Shown here: one piece after another, positions 1 to 11,562 of the stretch | Layout: each line of letters starts with the position of its first letter | How positions within the stretch are numbered: the first letter of the stretch is position 1 | Assembly: GCA_003993805.1 (NCBI GenBank) | Contig: RSEF01000031.1 | Location: 60,334,792 to 60,398,791, forward strand | Direction of reading: 5' to 3' | Origin: Himantopus leucocephalus | Taxonomy: Eukaryota > Chordata > Aves > Charadriiformes > Recurvirostridae | Length of the DNA stretch: 64,000 nt | The notes under the pieces: model-generated | The model's input: only the letters and a program-made list of their open reading frames with translations | Database searches by the model: none | Told to the model about the DNA's origin: nothing | Made by a program: the position numbers and the translations under genes

Positions 1-1671
1 TGTCGACCACACCACACAGCTTGGTGTCATCAGCAAACTTGCTCAGGGTGCCCTCAATCCCACTGCCTATGTCACCAACAAACATCTTAAATAGTACCGC
101 TCCCAGTACTGACACCTGAAGAACACCATCCAGCCAACTCCTTATCCACAGAGTCATCCATCCATTAAATCCACATATCTCCAATTTAGAGACGAGGATG
201 TTGTGTGGGACAGTGTCAAATGCTTCGCCCAAGTCCAGATAAATTGCATCTGTTGCTCCTTATCTACCAAGGCTGTAACACCGTCATAGAAGCCCACCAA
301 ATTTGTCAGGCAGAATTTGCCTCAGTGAAGCGTGTTGGCGGTCACCAATCATGTCCTTATTTTCCATGTGCCTCAGCAGAACTTCCAGGAGGATCTGCTC
401 CATGATCCTGCCAGGCACAGAGGTGAGACTGACCAGCCTGTAGTTCCCCTGGTACTCCTTTTTCCCCTTTTTGAAAATGAGGGGTTATGTTTCCCCTTCT
501 CCGGTCAGTGGGAACTTCAACAGACTGCCACAACTTCTCAAATATAATGGCAAGCCGCTTAGCAACTTCATATGCCACTTCCCTCAGGACCTGCAGGTGA
601 ATCTCATCAGGTGCCATGGACTTGTGCACCTTCAGGTTCCTTAGGTGCTCTCTAATCTGATCATCTCCTGCAGTGGGCGGCAGTTCTTCATTCTTCCCAT
701 CCTTCCTTTGCCTTCTGCAACTTGGGCAATATAGCTAGAGCACTTGACAGTGAAGACTGAGGCAAGAAAATCATTGAGTACCTCAGCCTTCTCCATATCC
801 TGGGTGACCAGGTCTCTTGTTTCCTTCCAGAGAGGGCCCACATTTTCCCTAGCCTTCCTTTTATCACTGACACACTTATAGAAGCTTTCCTTGTTGCCCT
901 TCACGTCCCTGGCCAAATTTAATTCTATCTGGGCTTTAGCTTGCCTAACCTGATGCCTGTCTGCTCGGACAATTTCTCTTTATTCCTCCCAGGCTACCTG
1001 TCCTTGCTTCCACCCCCTGTAGGCCTCCTTTTTGCTTTGAGTGTGTCCAGGAGCTCCTTGTTCATCCATGCAGGCCTCCTGGCTTTTTTGCCTGACTTCT
1101 TCATTGTTGGGATGCATCACTCCTGACCTTGGAGGAGGTGATCCTTGAATACTAACCAGGTTCCTTGGGCCCCTATCCCCTCCACTGGCTTATCCCATGG
1201 AATCCTAACAAGCAGATCCCTGAAGAGGCTAAAGTCTGCTCTCCTGAAGTGGGCTTGCTGTGCACCCCCTTCGCTGCCCTAAGGATCTTGAACTCTTACC
1301 ATTTCATGATCACTACAGCCAAGGCTGCCCTTAAGCTTCATATTCCCTCCTAGGCCCTTCTTGTTGCTAAGGTCAAGGTCCAGCATAGCTCCTCTCCTCA
1401 TTGGCTTCTCTACCACTTGGAGAAGGAAGTTTTCATTGACGCATTCCAGGAACCTAGATTGCTTGTGCCCCACTGTGTTGTCCCTCCAATAGATATCAAG
1501 GTGGTTGAAGTCTGCCATGAGGACCATGGCCTGAGAACATGATGCCACTCCTATCTGTCTATAGAGGTTCTCATCTGCTCTGTCATCCTGGTCAGGTGGC
1601 CTGTAGCAGACCCCGAGTTTAACGTCACCTGCCCCTGCGTTCCCCTTAATCCTGACCCAAAATATGTAAAA
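1..1671 (-). mobile_element. CR1 LINE, 5'-truncated, minus strand
   Basis: This is a non-LTR retrotransposon remnant of the avian CR1 family read on the minus strand. Around 1279-1660 the minus strand encodes an endonuclease segment with an ADFNHLD box (family form GDFNHPD) and an SDHE motif. From about 920 down to 1 it encodes reverse transcriptase, reaching the FADDTKL catalytic box at about 10-50. The reading frame is broken into several pieces by stops and frameshifts, so it is a dead copy. Homology fades at about 1671, which is the 5' truncation point. The 3' part lies beyond the left edge of the window. Confidence 0.9.
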
Positions 1672-3505
1672 TATAACAAAGGCAACGCCTCCAATGAAGT
1701 TTAGGTACGTTACATTCTAGAACTCATATATATCTTAAAGGGGCTAAAGAATACAAACAGATACAGCAAACAAAAAACAAGATAAATTTATTAATCCTAT
1801 CTTTAAAAAACCCTAAGAACTGAAAGAGAAACTAATTTAATGTCTCACCAAAAGATATCTGTGGCAAATCCATGCATGAAAACTACCATAGCCTTCTTGA
1901 TTCTCAGTCCAGTCTTTCAAACACAAACCCATCCTCCCCACAATTTCATTCATAAATTAACTTCTCTGAAGACCTCTGGGTGTAGATAAGGTATGACAAT
2001 ACCAGAATATTACTACAGCATTAGCATCAGCAGTAGCAAAACAAGAAGAATAACCACAGGAGCATTAATGTATTAGTAGGGTCTTACTGTATAACTGCTG
2101 AGGTCATCCTGTGGCTTGCTAAAGAAAACTGTTTATCCATAGCAATCTTTCAGTCTGTCACATTATAACAGGTCCTCCCAAGCATCAACAGGATTTTTTT
2201 TTTTTTAAACAAAATACTTTTGCATCTCAAGAGCATCCAGGAGTTCCTTTGCTGCTTATGTGAAACGTTCCCAAGCTTCAACATTTTCCATATTCTTTTT
2301 CAAATATCCCTGTAATTAGAGAGGTTGAATTACATAAGGGCATTTCCCCTGGCTTCCTAAACTTTGTATACTTCAGTGACCAAATCACTTTTGTTCACAT
2401 ACAGATTTAGTAATCCTTAAAGATGTCCACAAGAGAACCAAATCTGCCTTCTAAATGCCTTGTAACTTTTGCTTGTCTTAATATTAAATCCAGCACTCCA
2501 TTTCAATCACCAGTGAGTTCTCATATTGTGATTACAGGAACCAGTTAAAAGGGTTAGTACTGCACTAGAGGAAGCTAGCAGAAACACGGCACTTGCTAGT
2601 GCATATTCAGGAACCATCCAAGCCACCATGCTAATGTAGCACTATCTCAGAACTGTCATCACCAAAGTCTGAGGCTGTTTTGGGCACTTACAATTAACAC
2701 GCCGGTGGCTAACTGAAGTCGTACTACAAGATGGCCCAAAGACTTGATATTCAGAGAAGTACACTGGCTAGACACTGGCAGACACATTCCAGCATTACAC
2801 TGGCTGGGGTGGTCCTGAAGATAGGACACTTTGCTACCAACACAAGTAAATTCAGTCTCCTTGAGAGCTTGTCTTCACAGAAGGAGGCTTGTTCACAACA
2901 GAAGTTTCCTGACTCCGAAATGTAAGGGATTCCTCTTCTTTACATCAAAGCATGCTTTCCTTTACAGCTCTAAAAATTTAGACTGATTCATCAAGTGTTC
3001 AAGTAGAGGAAAGGATCTCTTGAGCAGTGAACTACCAGAAATTTTGGGAAAAAATGCATCTGTATTAAGAGTTGTATACATTTCTTTTTTTTGCCAACAT
3101 AGTGATAGCAATGTGCCCCTAGTAAGCCAATGCTTGTGTCAAAAACAGGGTCACTTTGCTAATAAAATTTAAGCCCCTCCCCAAACAAAACAATTTGTCC
3201 TACCAAAAAAGACATTTGTTTTTAAATCAATAAAATTACATCTTGCTTAGAGTGCATATCTGTATATCTGTTAGCTGGGGATGTGATTCTTTTTCACAGT
3301 CCTTGCCAACTTAAGCATAAAAGTAAAATCTCTCAGCATAAAGCAAGACTGCCTGTTCTAGTAAGAATATGAAAAGATGAAAAGCCCTTATCAGATTCTA
3401 ACCTGCGAATCTGTTCATGTCCTCTGACTGACCAGGATTAACTCACTTATTCTTTCTTCAGTTAAATACAGTCAAACCAGAAATAGCAAGTCTTTGCAAC
3501 TGTTT
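1672..3505. other. Intergenic stretch, no gene seen
   Basis: AT-rich unique sequence between the CR1 copy and the interferon promoter. I see only short chance ORFs, such as a 64-codon one at 2731-2925, with no recognisable product or splice structure, and a short poly-T run near 2195. Confidence 0.6.
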
Positions 3506-3515
3506 GAAACTGAAA
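3506..3515 (+). promoter_or_regulatory. IRF-type element (GAAACTGAAA) upstream of the interferon
   Basis: The decamer GAAACTGAAA fits the GAAANNGAAA consensus bound by interferon regulatory factors in type I interferon promoters. It ends about 195 bp before the interferon ATG. AT-rich TATA-like strings follow at about 3546 (GATAAAAA) and 3599 (AATAAAT), either of which could set the start site. The motif match is seen; its use is inferred. Confidence 0.45.
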
Positions 3516-3710
3516 TCAACAGTAAACCTTGGCAGGACCACCGTTGATAAAAACGCAATTCCTGCAAAATGAGTAATACCCATCATGTCATACAGAGGAA
3601 ATAAATTCAGAGACATGAAGGAGAAGCATGTGAGCACAGACAAGACAACCAAGAAACTGCAAGCTCACGGATCTGCAATAAGGCAAGGAAAATAGCGCTA
3701 CTTCATCACC

Positions 3711-4277
3711 ATGACTGTCTTAGTTCAGAGAAGTTTACTGCGAGTTTGCATTACACTGGCATTATACATTAAAATCTCGCATCCAGTTTGCCTCTTCCAA
3801 GGAATCAAAGCGAACTACCACAATGTGCACCTTCTGCGCAAAATGGGTGGCTATTTTTCTCAGCAATGTCTCAGTGAAACAACTGATTTCAGATTCCCCA
3901 TGGAGATTACCAAGGTCACACAGAATAATGTCACAATGATCATCTATGAGTTCCTCCAACAGATCTTCCAACTGTTTAGCAAAAATCTTCCTGTTGGCGC
4001 CTGGAATACAAGCCTGATTGAGAAATTCCAAAATGGAATTTATCATCAAATTGAAGAATTAGAGGTATGTTTGTCAGAAGAGCAGTCAAGAGCAAGAAAC
4101 AGCTTTCAAACGTGGATCCTAAAAAGAACTATATTCAGCGTGAAAAAATACTTTCAAAGGATCACCAATTTCCTAGAAGATAAGCAATACAGTCACTGTT
4201 CCTGGGAAGCAGTCCAAACGGAATTGAGAACATGCCTTATAATTTTTGACAGGCTTATGAAAAAACACATGTCATAA
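3711..4277 (+). CDS. IFNK: Type I interferon, interferon kappa-like
   Basis: A single intact 188-codon ORF with no intron in the coding region, as expected for a type I interferon. The protein is a secreted cytokine acting through the IFNAR1/IFNAR2 receptor. Residues 1 to about 26 form a hydrophobic signal peptide. The cysteines at 27, 53, 120 and 163 fit the two conserved disulfides (27-120, 53-163). The type I IFN signature appears as C163-S-W-E166 in helix E. N-glycosylation sequons are at N73 and N99. The stretch 147-180 (YFQRITNFL, CSWE, then RTCLIIF) matches human IFN-kappa as I recall it better than IFN-alpha or IFN-beta. The loop between Cys120 and Tyr147 is about ten residues shorter than in human IFNK (207 aa). 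The ATG has a good context (ACCATGA). An IRF-type element lies about 200 bp upstream. The family is certain; the kappa assignment is likely, because TEK is also a neighbour of IFNK in other vertebrates. Confidence 0.88.
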   Translation: MTVLVQRSLLRVCITLALYIKISHPVCLFQGIKANYHNVHLLRKMGGYFSQQCLSETTDFRFPMEITKVTQNNVTMIIYEFLQQIFQLFSKNLPVGAWNTSLIEKFQNGIYHQIEELEVCLSEEQSRARNSFQTWILKRTIFSVKKYFQRITNFLEDKQYSHCSWEAVQTELRTCLIIFDRLMKKHMS

Positions 4278-7200
4278 AGAGGTAACATCTTCTATTTTTT
4301 AATTCTTTGTAAGAATCTGATAATTTTCCCCTTTTTGCTAGGTTTTTAATTTCCACATTTTAATAATTTTCCAATTGATAATTGGGGCTTGTTTTCAAAA
4401 AGCATTCTGTGCTCTAAGCTAAACATGTAGAGTACTCAAGTGAAGGGGCATTTGGTATCATCCCTCCTGTCAATAAGTGGATATGGCTCCTTTGTATTCT
4501 CTCCTTGCACCGTAAAAACATGTTGTAGTCTTTCCACAGAATACGCCAATTGTCTTATGATCTGAAACTCTTGCATTTGGACACTGCATAGATTTTACTT
4601 TTGCATTACTTCACTAATGCAGAAAAAAGTACAAGATGCAGACATGCATGAGGAAGACAGACCTTTCTGGAGTCCTGTATGCTACAAAGATCTTAATTTA
4701 CAAAACAGATGAGAATTTAACATGACTTGGACTTCTTTAAACTCAAAAATAATGATGGGTAGACCTTCTGAGCTAGATAAGTCAGTTCTCAGCTTTGATC
4801 CTTATTTTGCAAGTAGACTCATCTCTATATCCTATGGGTATATAAAACCCATTTTCTATACAGCATATTCAATAACTACAGCATGGATTTTTAGGATGTG
4901 TTGGTTCACAATCCTGTTAAAATACGTATTTCTTCTATCTGCTTTGAGTTCATAAGCAGAGAAGATTAATCTGAAAATATTTACTATATGGACATAGATG
5001 CAAACAAATCTCTTCCACTCCTCTCCCACTTTTCTTCCCCTCATACAGGCAGAGCCAAGCAGTGCTTCAAGTCATCATCTTCATCAGTTTAACTGCTACT
5101 CAAGAGACCTGGAATACCCTGAGTCTCAGTACCACTCCCTATATATTAGAAGACTGGATGAGTTCTGACATGGATTTTTTCCCACCTCAGATTTCTAAGC
5201 ATATCTGATTCCTAAAATATGTTTATCATAAATGGAACTGGGGAAGAAAAAGGCAACCTTCTGAAGAGAAAAAATTCAATGTGCTGTTACCATTACCTGA
5301 GAACAGAATCTCAATATTTTGCCTGAGACTTTGAGGCTGGACAGCAGCTTTAGTCCCATGTTGTTCCTTTATTTAAATGGAATACATACATCAAAATCCC
5401 TTCCCACTTTGGGGAAAAAAAAAAAAGGAAAACTAATTCTGGAGGTAGCGATCTTAATGGAATGGTATTATTATTCTTGATCCCAGGAGTGCAACAACAG
5501 AAGAGTTACAACTGCCTAATTTTAGGCATCTAAATTAGACATTGAGCTAAGGAGATCAGGCCCACCGACTTCACTCTCACGTGCTCCTATTTTACAGAAC
5601 CAGAGGGAGGGGAGAATGGTTTTCAGACTCCTAAATATAAGTCTACTTTCAATCACCAGTGTAAGAGCTCAGTTCTTTAACTGGTTGTATAGGGAGAATA
5701 AGATGATTTTGGCACATAGTTCATGTGTTAAATTCCCCAACCACCTCATTAATCAATCTCTGGAATCTCCATTTTGTTAATTTAAACACTTTGCAACTAC
5801 GCTGACACCATACTGATCTTTGATGGCAGCAAAGTATGTTGAAACACATTTAATTCTGAATATTTTTTTTTTAAATTTGCTGCTTTTAATGTATGGTTAT
5901 TGTGGGGAATTAGTATAGCCCAATTTTGGATACCCAGACTGAGGAAGTTGCTGAACTGAAGCCCGTGAACTTGAGGTTCCCCTAAGCATAACGCATCACG
6001 CAAGATGATGCCAAGTTGTATCCATGTACCTGTATCTATGCTGGACATACTTCTCTTTGCTCCAGTCTGCACTTGGATTTCAGTCTCTGGAAAACCAAGA
6101 GTCAGCACAGACTTCAGCAGACATGACTGGACAGAACCTTACACATTCTACTAGATTCCACCAATTCTTCATGGGATCGCAGCATATTTCAGTTAGGTAA
6201 TGACAGCACCATGAGCAGAAGCCCATCCCTGGACAGTGTGGAAACACTTGCTTCCTTTAGCTGCTCTTCTGGGGAGGTACTTTCATGAATCTAAAGCAGA
6301 TATGCCTATTAACTCATGCATGCTTTATTGTCAATTGTGACTCACATTTCAAGATGCAGTAGTTTTTTTTGAAAGGCAGAAATAGAAAGGTTGTAAAGCC
6401 ATACACTCATTAGGTGATAATTTGGGGTATCCAGGTGAGCTTAACTGACTGGTGTCAGCTAAGCATTTATAGGGAACAGCCTATGCCAGCTTTCTGCAAA
6501 AAATCTTTGCTTTTACAAGTTAAAGTTAATTATATCTTATAGAAGAAAAAAATAAGTGATTGTAGACAATACTATTTTCACATTTCCCATCTGGAATTCA
6601 GTGTTAACCCTCAATGAGGATACATATGTAACTTTCCATTCCTGTGGAAAGACTTGCAGTGTCTGAGACTGAATATGGTCTTCTACTATTTGAAGTCAAA
6701 TAACTTTAAATCTTGACCTTTTCCCTTACAGGAAAAAATCTAGACTACTGCAGTTACATGTAACTTTTACAATTAAACTTTTTGTAACTTATGTAATTTT
6801 TTATGATTAATGTAACTGGAGACCCAAAGAAACAAAACCACATGTATTTATGCAAGTTTTTTTAGGTTGTTGTTTTTGATACCACTGTGGATACACACCA
6901 CTTCAATGTCTACCTTAACAAGCATTCTATTACCACGTCACTGGGTACTTCCATACAAGAACAAGGGGGGAAAAAGACATTAACATGAGAAAGTAAAAAT
7001 GTTATTCTAAGACTCTTAGAATTAGTACAGAGATTCAAAGTAACTTAAGACTTCTTTCAAGAAAAAATTTGACTACATTTCAATATCCTCTATCTGGACA
7101 GTTTCTTGACTATTTTCCTGGGTAAAAGAAGAAAAAGTGGAAGTCCGTATTTTTCAGGGAAGCACCATCTGAAATATTCACTGCTAGCATTTGTGTCATG

Positions 7201-7859
7201 TTGTACTGGTCAATGAAAGGCTGGATCACTTTGAAATATAGCCAGTTGTAAGACGGAAAAGACAAATTGCAGTTCTCCCAATATTCAGAGCCGGAGTAAG
7301 GAATGCATGACCAAAGGGTGAGAAATAAAATGGAACTTCATTTCTGACAGCCCTCAGCCACACTTCTTTGGTTTCAGCACACTGATAGTACCACTCAGTC
7401 AAGCCTCCCCAAGCTGTTTTAAATGCCTGCTCAGCACTCCCTCCAGTCCCTGACTTAAAAGACTGCACTCATCTATCTGCTAGCATTTGTTTTAAAACTT
7501 CAGAGCTGCATAATTATGATAGATGTATTTTCATGTATATACCCCCAAACAGTAATAAGTGTAAAATTCCAGAAACAAAAATCCAAACCAAATGCTCACA
7601 ACAGTGGGGAAAAACTTGTTTTTAAGAAGGGAGAGATCCTCTATTACCAAGTACCTGGATATACTGCACATTACTAGCCACAGAATTTGCTACAGTCTTT
7701 CTAGATTAAAAACCCGCATCTTTTGACAGCATGAGGGTAGGTTTACTCTTCACAACCAGAAAATCCCTTCTTTCTAATTGTATTGGTGTGGCAAGGAAAT
7801 GCCCTCAACAGCAAAAGTGGCAGATATTTTAAATTAAATCTGAACACAGATTTCCTAGA
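4278..7859. other. Intergenic flank downstream of the interferon, no gene seen
   Basis: AT-rich unique sequence that probably includes the interferon 3' UTR just after 4277. No clear AATAAA signal was found close to the stop. ORFs here are short and not recognisable. No interferon paralogue or interferon pseudogene was seen. Confidence 0.55.
7855..7859 (+). repeat. Target-site duplication CTAGA, left copy
   Basis: CTAGA directly precedes the TG of the LTR and is repeated exactly at 8575-8579 after its terminal CA. A 5-bp duplication is the size usual for ERVL-class integrases. Confidence 0.85.
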
Positions 7860-8574
7860 TGTCCTGGTCTGAGCAACACAGGACTAATTCCTCTCCTAAC
7901 ACTTGGGAACACTGCACTTTTAGAAGACTCTAGTGTCTGAATCTGTGAAGTTATGTACTTTAGAGCCAGCTATGGTGTGTGGGTTTCAAGGTCTCAGTGT
8001 TTTTGAGCTCACCAGGTGCATGGATGAGGAGGAGCGAGACCCAGGCACTTGACCTAAGTTGGCCAACAGGATTATTTCATACCATGAACATCACGGAATC
8101 ACGGAATTTTCAGAGTTGGAAGGGACTTCTAGAGATCATCTAGTCCAACTCCCCTGCCAATGCAGGGTTGCCTAGAGCACATTGTTGCAAAGTTCTCTCT
8201 CCCTTAATGGCTGCAATCCTGAGAACTTTGTGTCCCAGTGCCAGACCCCTGAGGTCTTCCCTTCCTCCTGAAGCCACAGCGCTCGCAGCGTGTCCAACAT
8301 TTGCTGTCCACTGCTGGGATCACGCGGCTTCCTACTGATAGAATTGGCTGAATGTAATCCTTGTGTATTTTATATTGGTATCGGGATCAATACCGGTTCT
8401 TTAGTATTATTAACGTTAATTATTTAGTCTTATCCTATTAAACCTGTTTATATTTCAACCCTCATGTTTCCTTGTTTTTTCCTGACTCCCCTTCCCAGGT
8501 GGGGAGGGGTCATCGGGTGATAGAATAATTGTCTAAATGACAATAAATTGTTGTGGGTTTCTCAAACCATAACA
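7860..8574 (+). mobile_element. Solo LTR, avian ERVL-like endogenous retrovirus
   Basis: A 715-bp element that opens with TGTCCTGGT and closes with ACCATAACA, imperfect terminal inverted repeats with TG...CA ends. It is flanked by the perfect 5-bp duplication CTAGA. The body resembles avian ERVL LTRs as I know them: a segment around 8040-8090 (TTGGCCAACAGGAT, then CATACCATG), an ATTAAA polyadenylation signal at 8437-8442, and a following TTTCAACCC stretch. No internal gag or pol sequence is present on either side, so this is a solo LTR left by LTR-LTR recombination. It is interrupted by a CR1 fragment near 8090-8185. Confidence 0.85.
8090..8185 (-). mobile_element. CR1 3'-end fragment nested in the LTR
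   Basis: Minus-strand CR1 tail: doubled GAATCACGG-type units at its 3' end, then the diagnostic GTTGGAAGGGAC and GATCATCTAGTCCAAC strings. It lies inside the LTR, whose sequence resumes to the right, so the LTR is the older insertion. The right border is approximate. Confidence 0.75.
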
Positions 8575-8579
8575 CTAGA
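8575..8579 (+). repeat. Target-site duplication CTAGA, right copy
   Basis: Exact repeat of 7855-7859, immediately after the terminal CA of the LTR. Confidence 0.85.
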
Positions 8580-10880
8580 TCAAACAGATTTTGGAAAGTC
8601 TCGACTGAAGAGCTCCCTGCTCTTAAAAAGTGTGTTCCCATGAAGTTACTTGATTAGCCTAAGTCCCTTTTTATCTTTTTGGGGTAAATCAAACTAAAGT
8701 TATGGTTCAGAAGACAGGATGACCCAATTTTACACCCTGTCTTCCTCCCTTCCCCTCTTTTCAATCCTGCATTCTTGTCATGCTGTAACACTTGTTGAAC
8801 CTTTTCCTGACCTCTCCAGACCAACAGGAAATTATCCAAACAAAACAAACAAAATCCATACTTTTGTTCCAAGGTAAAGATTTAAACTAAAGCAGGGAAG
8901 AATGCCCACTGCAAATGAGAACCAGCAGAAAAGAGAACGGGGAGTGTGGCAGAAAGACTGCATAACAACCACAGCAGAACAGTGAGCAAGACCTCCTCTT
9001 CTGTCGTTATCTGCTCCAACGTCCTTTAAAAGAGCCTCTACATTACTCTGTGTACGACTGACTATTAGATCTTCAGCTATACCTGCAGTTCATTTGTAAG
9101 CCTTTTTCCTTTAATATACTAATGTGCTAATTACCCATCACCAAAGCAGCTTATTGCAGTAGTAAGCTGGTAATTTCTCTGGAAGTAAATGTAATTGTAC
9201 AGTAGTTAGTACTAAAATTCCAGTTACACTTTACTCATTTCAGCTTTCTGTCTCCATCTTACCTACACAGGCCTAAGTCCAAGACTCAGAAGAGGCTCAC
9301 AAGACTCATATCTGTCAAAGGTACTACTGAAGCATCTAATCCTGAGATAATATCCTAAAACAGAGACATGAAAATAACTTTGTGTTTTGTCTATAAACTA
9401 TTCCATCTGAGATCTCAGTTTACCTGACTCACGATAAAGACCGCATGCTAAACAAAGAACAATACCATCTTTTTCCTGTAACATTTTTCAATAATTGCTA
9501 TTCCAAAGGACTGTGATGCATGTTCCCAGGGCACTTGGCCCTCTCTGCTTCTCCTAGTTTCAATTCCAGAACACAAGTACCTTCCTCAGGGATTTCATAT
9601 GATGCTGAGCACTTTGCTGGCAGTTGGTAAAGAAACATTTGTTGTGAGAGAAATATCAGCAAAGGAGCTGAAGTGATTTGGTCCAGTCCCAAGTTTCACA
9701 TCACTCACTAATGTGCTCTAAGCAGCACCATCTACTACACCAACGCCACGGCGAACAGCATTAAATCATCATTCCAAGCTGCTTTATGCAAAACACCACC
9801 ACACTATTCTGCATCCATCTCCTTTTGCTCTTTAGCACTTTCTGGAGCTCGGATTTCTTGACTGTACCCCATCTAAGTTGTGTTCCTCTTCTTTCTGCCC
9901 TACCCCCTCTCTGAGATGGGCATACTCTCTCCCTTTTTTGTGCCAGGAATGCTCTTTTCTCTACCACAGAGAGCGGAGAAGCAAAACTGTCACAAATGTT
10001 GGTCCACTCAGAAGAGTTTGCAAATCTTAGAATAACATGCTTTGCTACAGTGGAAGAGGGGGAAACAGGCTCTCTGTCCACCTACTGCAGAGCATCTGAC
10101 CCATAAACTCTCCCATCTGAGAAGAATGACCAGAATATTTTCTCATTAGTATCCATCATTATATACAAATTATATCTTTGTGTAAAATCACAATTAAATG
10201 GCTTGGAGAACACAAACAATCCTGTTGTCTACATAAGAAACCGCTGCAATCTAAGCAGGGGTGGGAAGGATCTTCAACCACTCTGTATCTGTCTGATAAT
10301 CATACAGGTAACCTGTTCTTGCTCTAATTTGGTTTAGGACACACCCCTGCATCAATCAGAACATTTTGTTTATGAGAATTGCCCACAGCCAGCCCCAGAT
10401 CAGGCTGATCTGACCATCAAGTGGGAGCAAGAAGGCCTCCACATCTTCAAATGCCAGCTGGAAGCAGTCTTGCCAGAAGACAGACAGATGATCTGCAGGG
10501 TCAATTAGCTGCAAGCAGGACTCTCCAGGAACCCCTGTGAAGCAGGCCCACTCTGTGCTTGCATTGCAGCTGGTCTCTTTTAAGCCATCAGTGCGTACCT
10601 CTAGGGTTTGCTGGTCCTCGCACCAGCAATTACTTGTTTCTCCGTAGCAAGCTCTGGGTCAGCCTCTGAGAGACCAGCTCTCAGGCTGTCACATCGTGAT
10701 GCTGCAAGATTTCAAATCCCGCGTTCCACTAGCGAACAAGGAGTTTACCACAAACCATTTTTCACTGAGCAACCTTGCAAACCAAAAGCAAAATCTGGCA
10801 CCCTGAGCCTGCCTCTCCACAACTGAAAGACCTGGCAGGTCAGCTGCATGGCAGGTTTCTCGAGACACTAACTTCATCCC
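8580..10880. other. Intergenic stretch, no gene seen
   Basis: Unique sequence, AT-rich and becoming more GC-rich towards 10.9 kb. A 106-codon minus-strand ORF at 9761-10081 has no recognisable domain and looks like chance. Confidence 0.5.
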
Positions 10881-11417
10881 CGACACTAAAAGAACCGCAG
10901 TAAAATTGCCGTTTGTAACGGGCCGTGCCTCAGCCAGCGTCTGCCGTGCCAGAAGATGAACTCCCAGCCTGTGGTGCTGAGGCTCCGACGCCCGTGCTCA
11001 ACTCGGGTACAACAGGACCAGCGGGCAGGGCTCTGGATGTCACCTCCCCGCCTCAGAGTACAGGACGAGCGGGCCGGGAAAGGGAACACCATACTGGCTT
11101 TAAATAAACAGGGTGGAGGGGCAAAGACAATCCAACCCCAAGCCTGACGGCTGCTTGCCCCCTGCTTTCTCTCCTCAGCCTGCGCGCACCCNTGCCAGAC
11201 ATGGCGGGCGGCAGGAGCGCCCCCCCCCCCGCGCCCTGCCCGGGGGTGGCTCCATCCCGCCAGCTTCCAGCCGCGCACCGTGCCGCAACAGGTCTGCTCC
11301 CTGAGCAAGACCGAGGAAAAAAAAAACAAAACCCAAAACAAAACAAAAAAACCCCAAGCCCTGGAGCTCTGGAGGAAAGCACCCAGCGACCTACCTTTCG
11401 GAGATGGGGGGGTGAGG
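10881..11417. promoter_or_regulatory. GC/CpG-rich island, possible promoter
   Basis: This block is markedly richer in G+C and CpG than its surroundings, with many CG dinucleotides from about 10,908 to 11,285, a C-run at 11,220-11,231 and an A/C-rich tract at about 11,317-11,356. It is cut by an assembly gap. Such islands usually mark vertebrate promoters. In human, as I recall, the MOB3B promoter lies just beyond IFNK and reads back across it. A leftward MOB3B promoter here would fit that pattern, but no coding exon of MOB3B is visible in the window. Confidence 0.35.
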
Positions 11418-11517
11418 NNNNNNNNNNNNNNNNNNNNNNNNNNNNNNNNNNNNNNNNNNNNNNNNNNNNNNNNNNNNNNNNNNNNNNNNNNNNNNNNNNN
11501 NNNNNNNNNNNNNNNNN
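11418..11517. other. Assembly gap, 100 N
   Basis: A run of exactly 100 N, the conventional size for a gap of unknown length. It sits between the GC-rich block and the last bases of a CR1. Isolated single Ns occur at 11,192 and 46,022. Confidence 0.99.
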
Positions 11518-11562
11518 CTTTAAGGTCCCTTCCAACCCAAACCATTTTATGATTCTATGACT
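11518..11562 (+). mobile_element. CR1 3' terminus, plus strand, right of the gap
   Basis: The first bases after the gap are the end of a CR1: AAGGTCCCTTCCAACCC, then ATGATTCTATGA. The rest of the element is missing and probably lies in the unsequenced gap. Confidence 0.85.

Noticed and set aside
2731..2925. 64-codon ORF upstream of the interferon, considered as a second interferon or a 5' exon
   Set aside because: No signal peptide, no interferon cysteine pattern, and no splice donor leading to 3711.
3762..4049. 95-codon ORF antisense to the interferon
   Set aside because: A shadow of the interferon coding sequence with no independent support.
9761..10081. 106-codon minus-strand ORF between the interferon and the CpG island
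   Set aside because: No family resemblance and no promoter or splice evidence; not MOB3B as I know it.
10886..11545. 219-codon minus-strand ORF across the GC-rich block
   Set aside because: It runs through the 100-N gap, which is read as unknown residues; GC-rich sequence lacks stops by chance.
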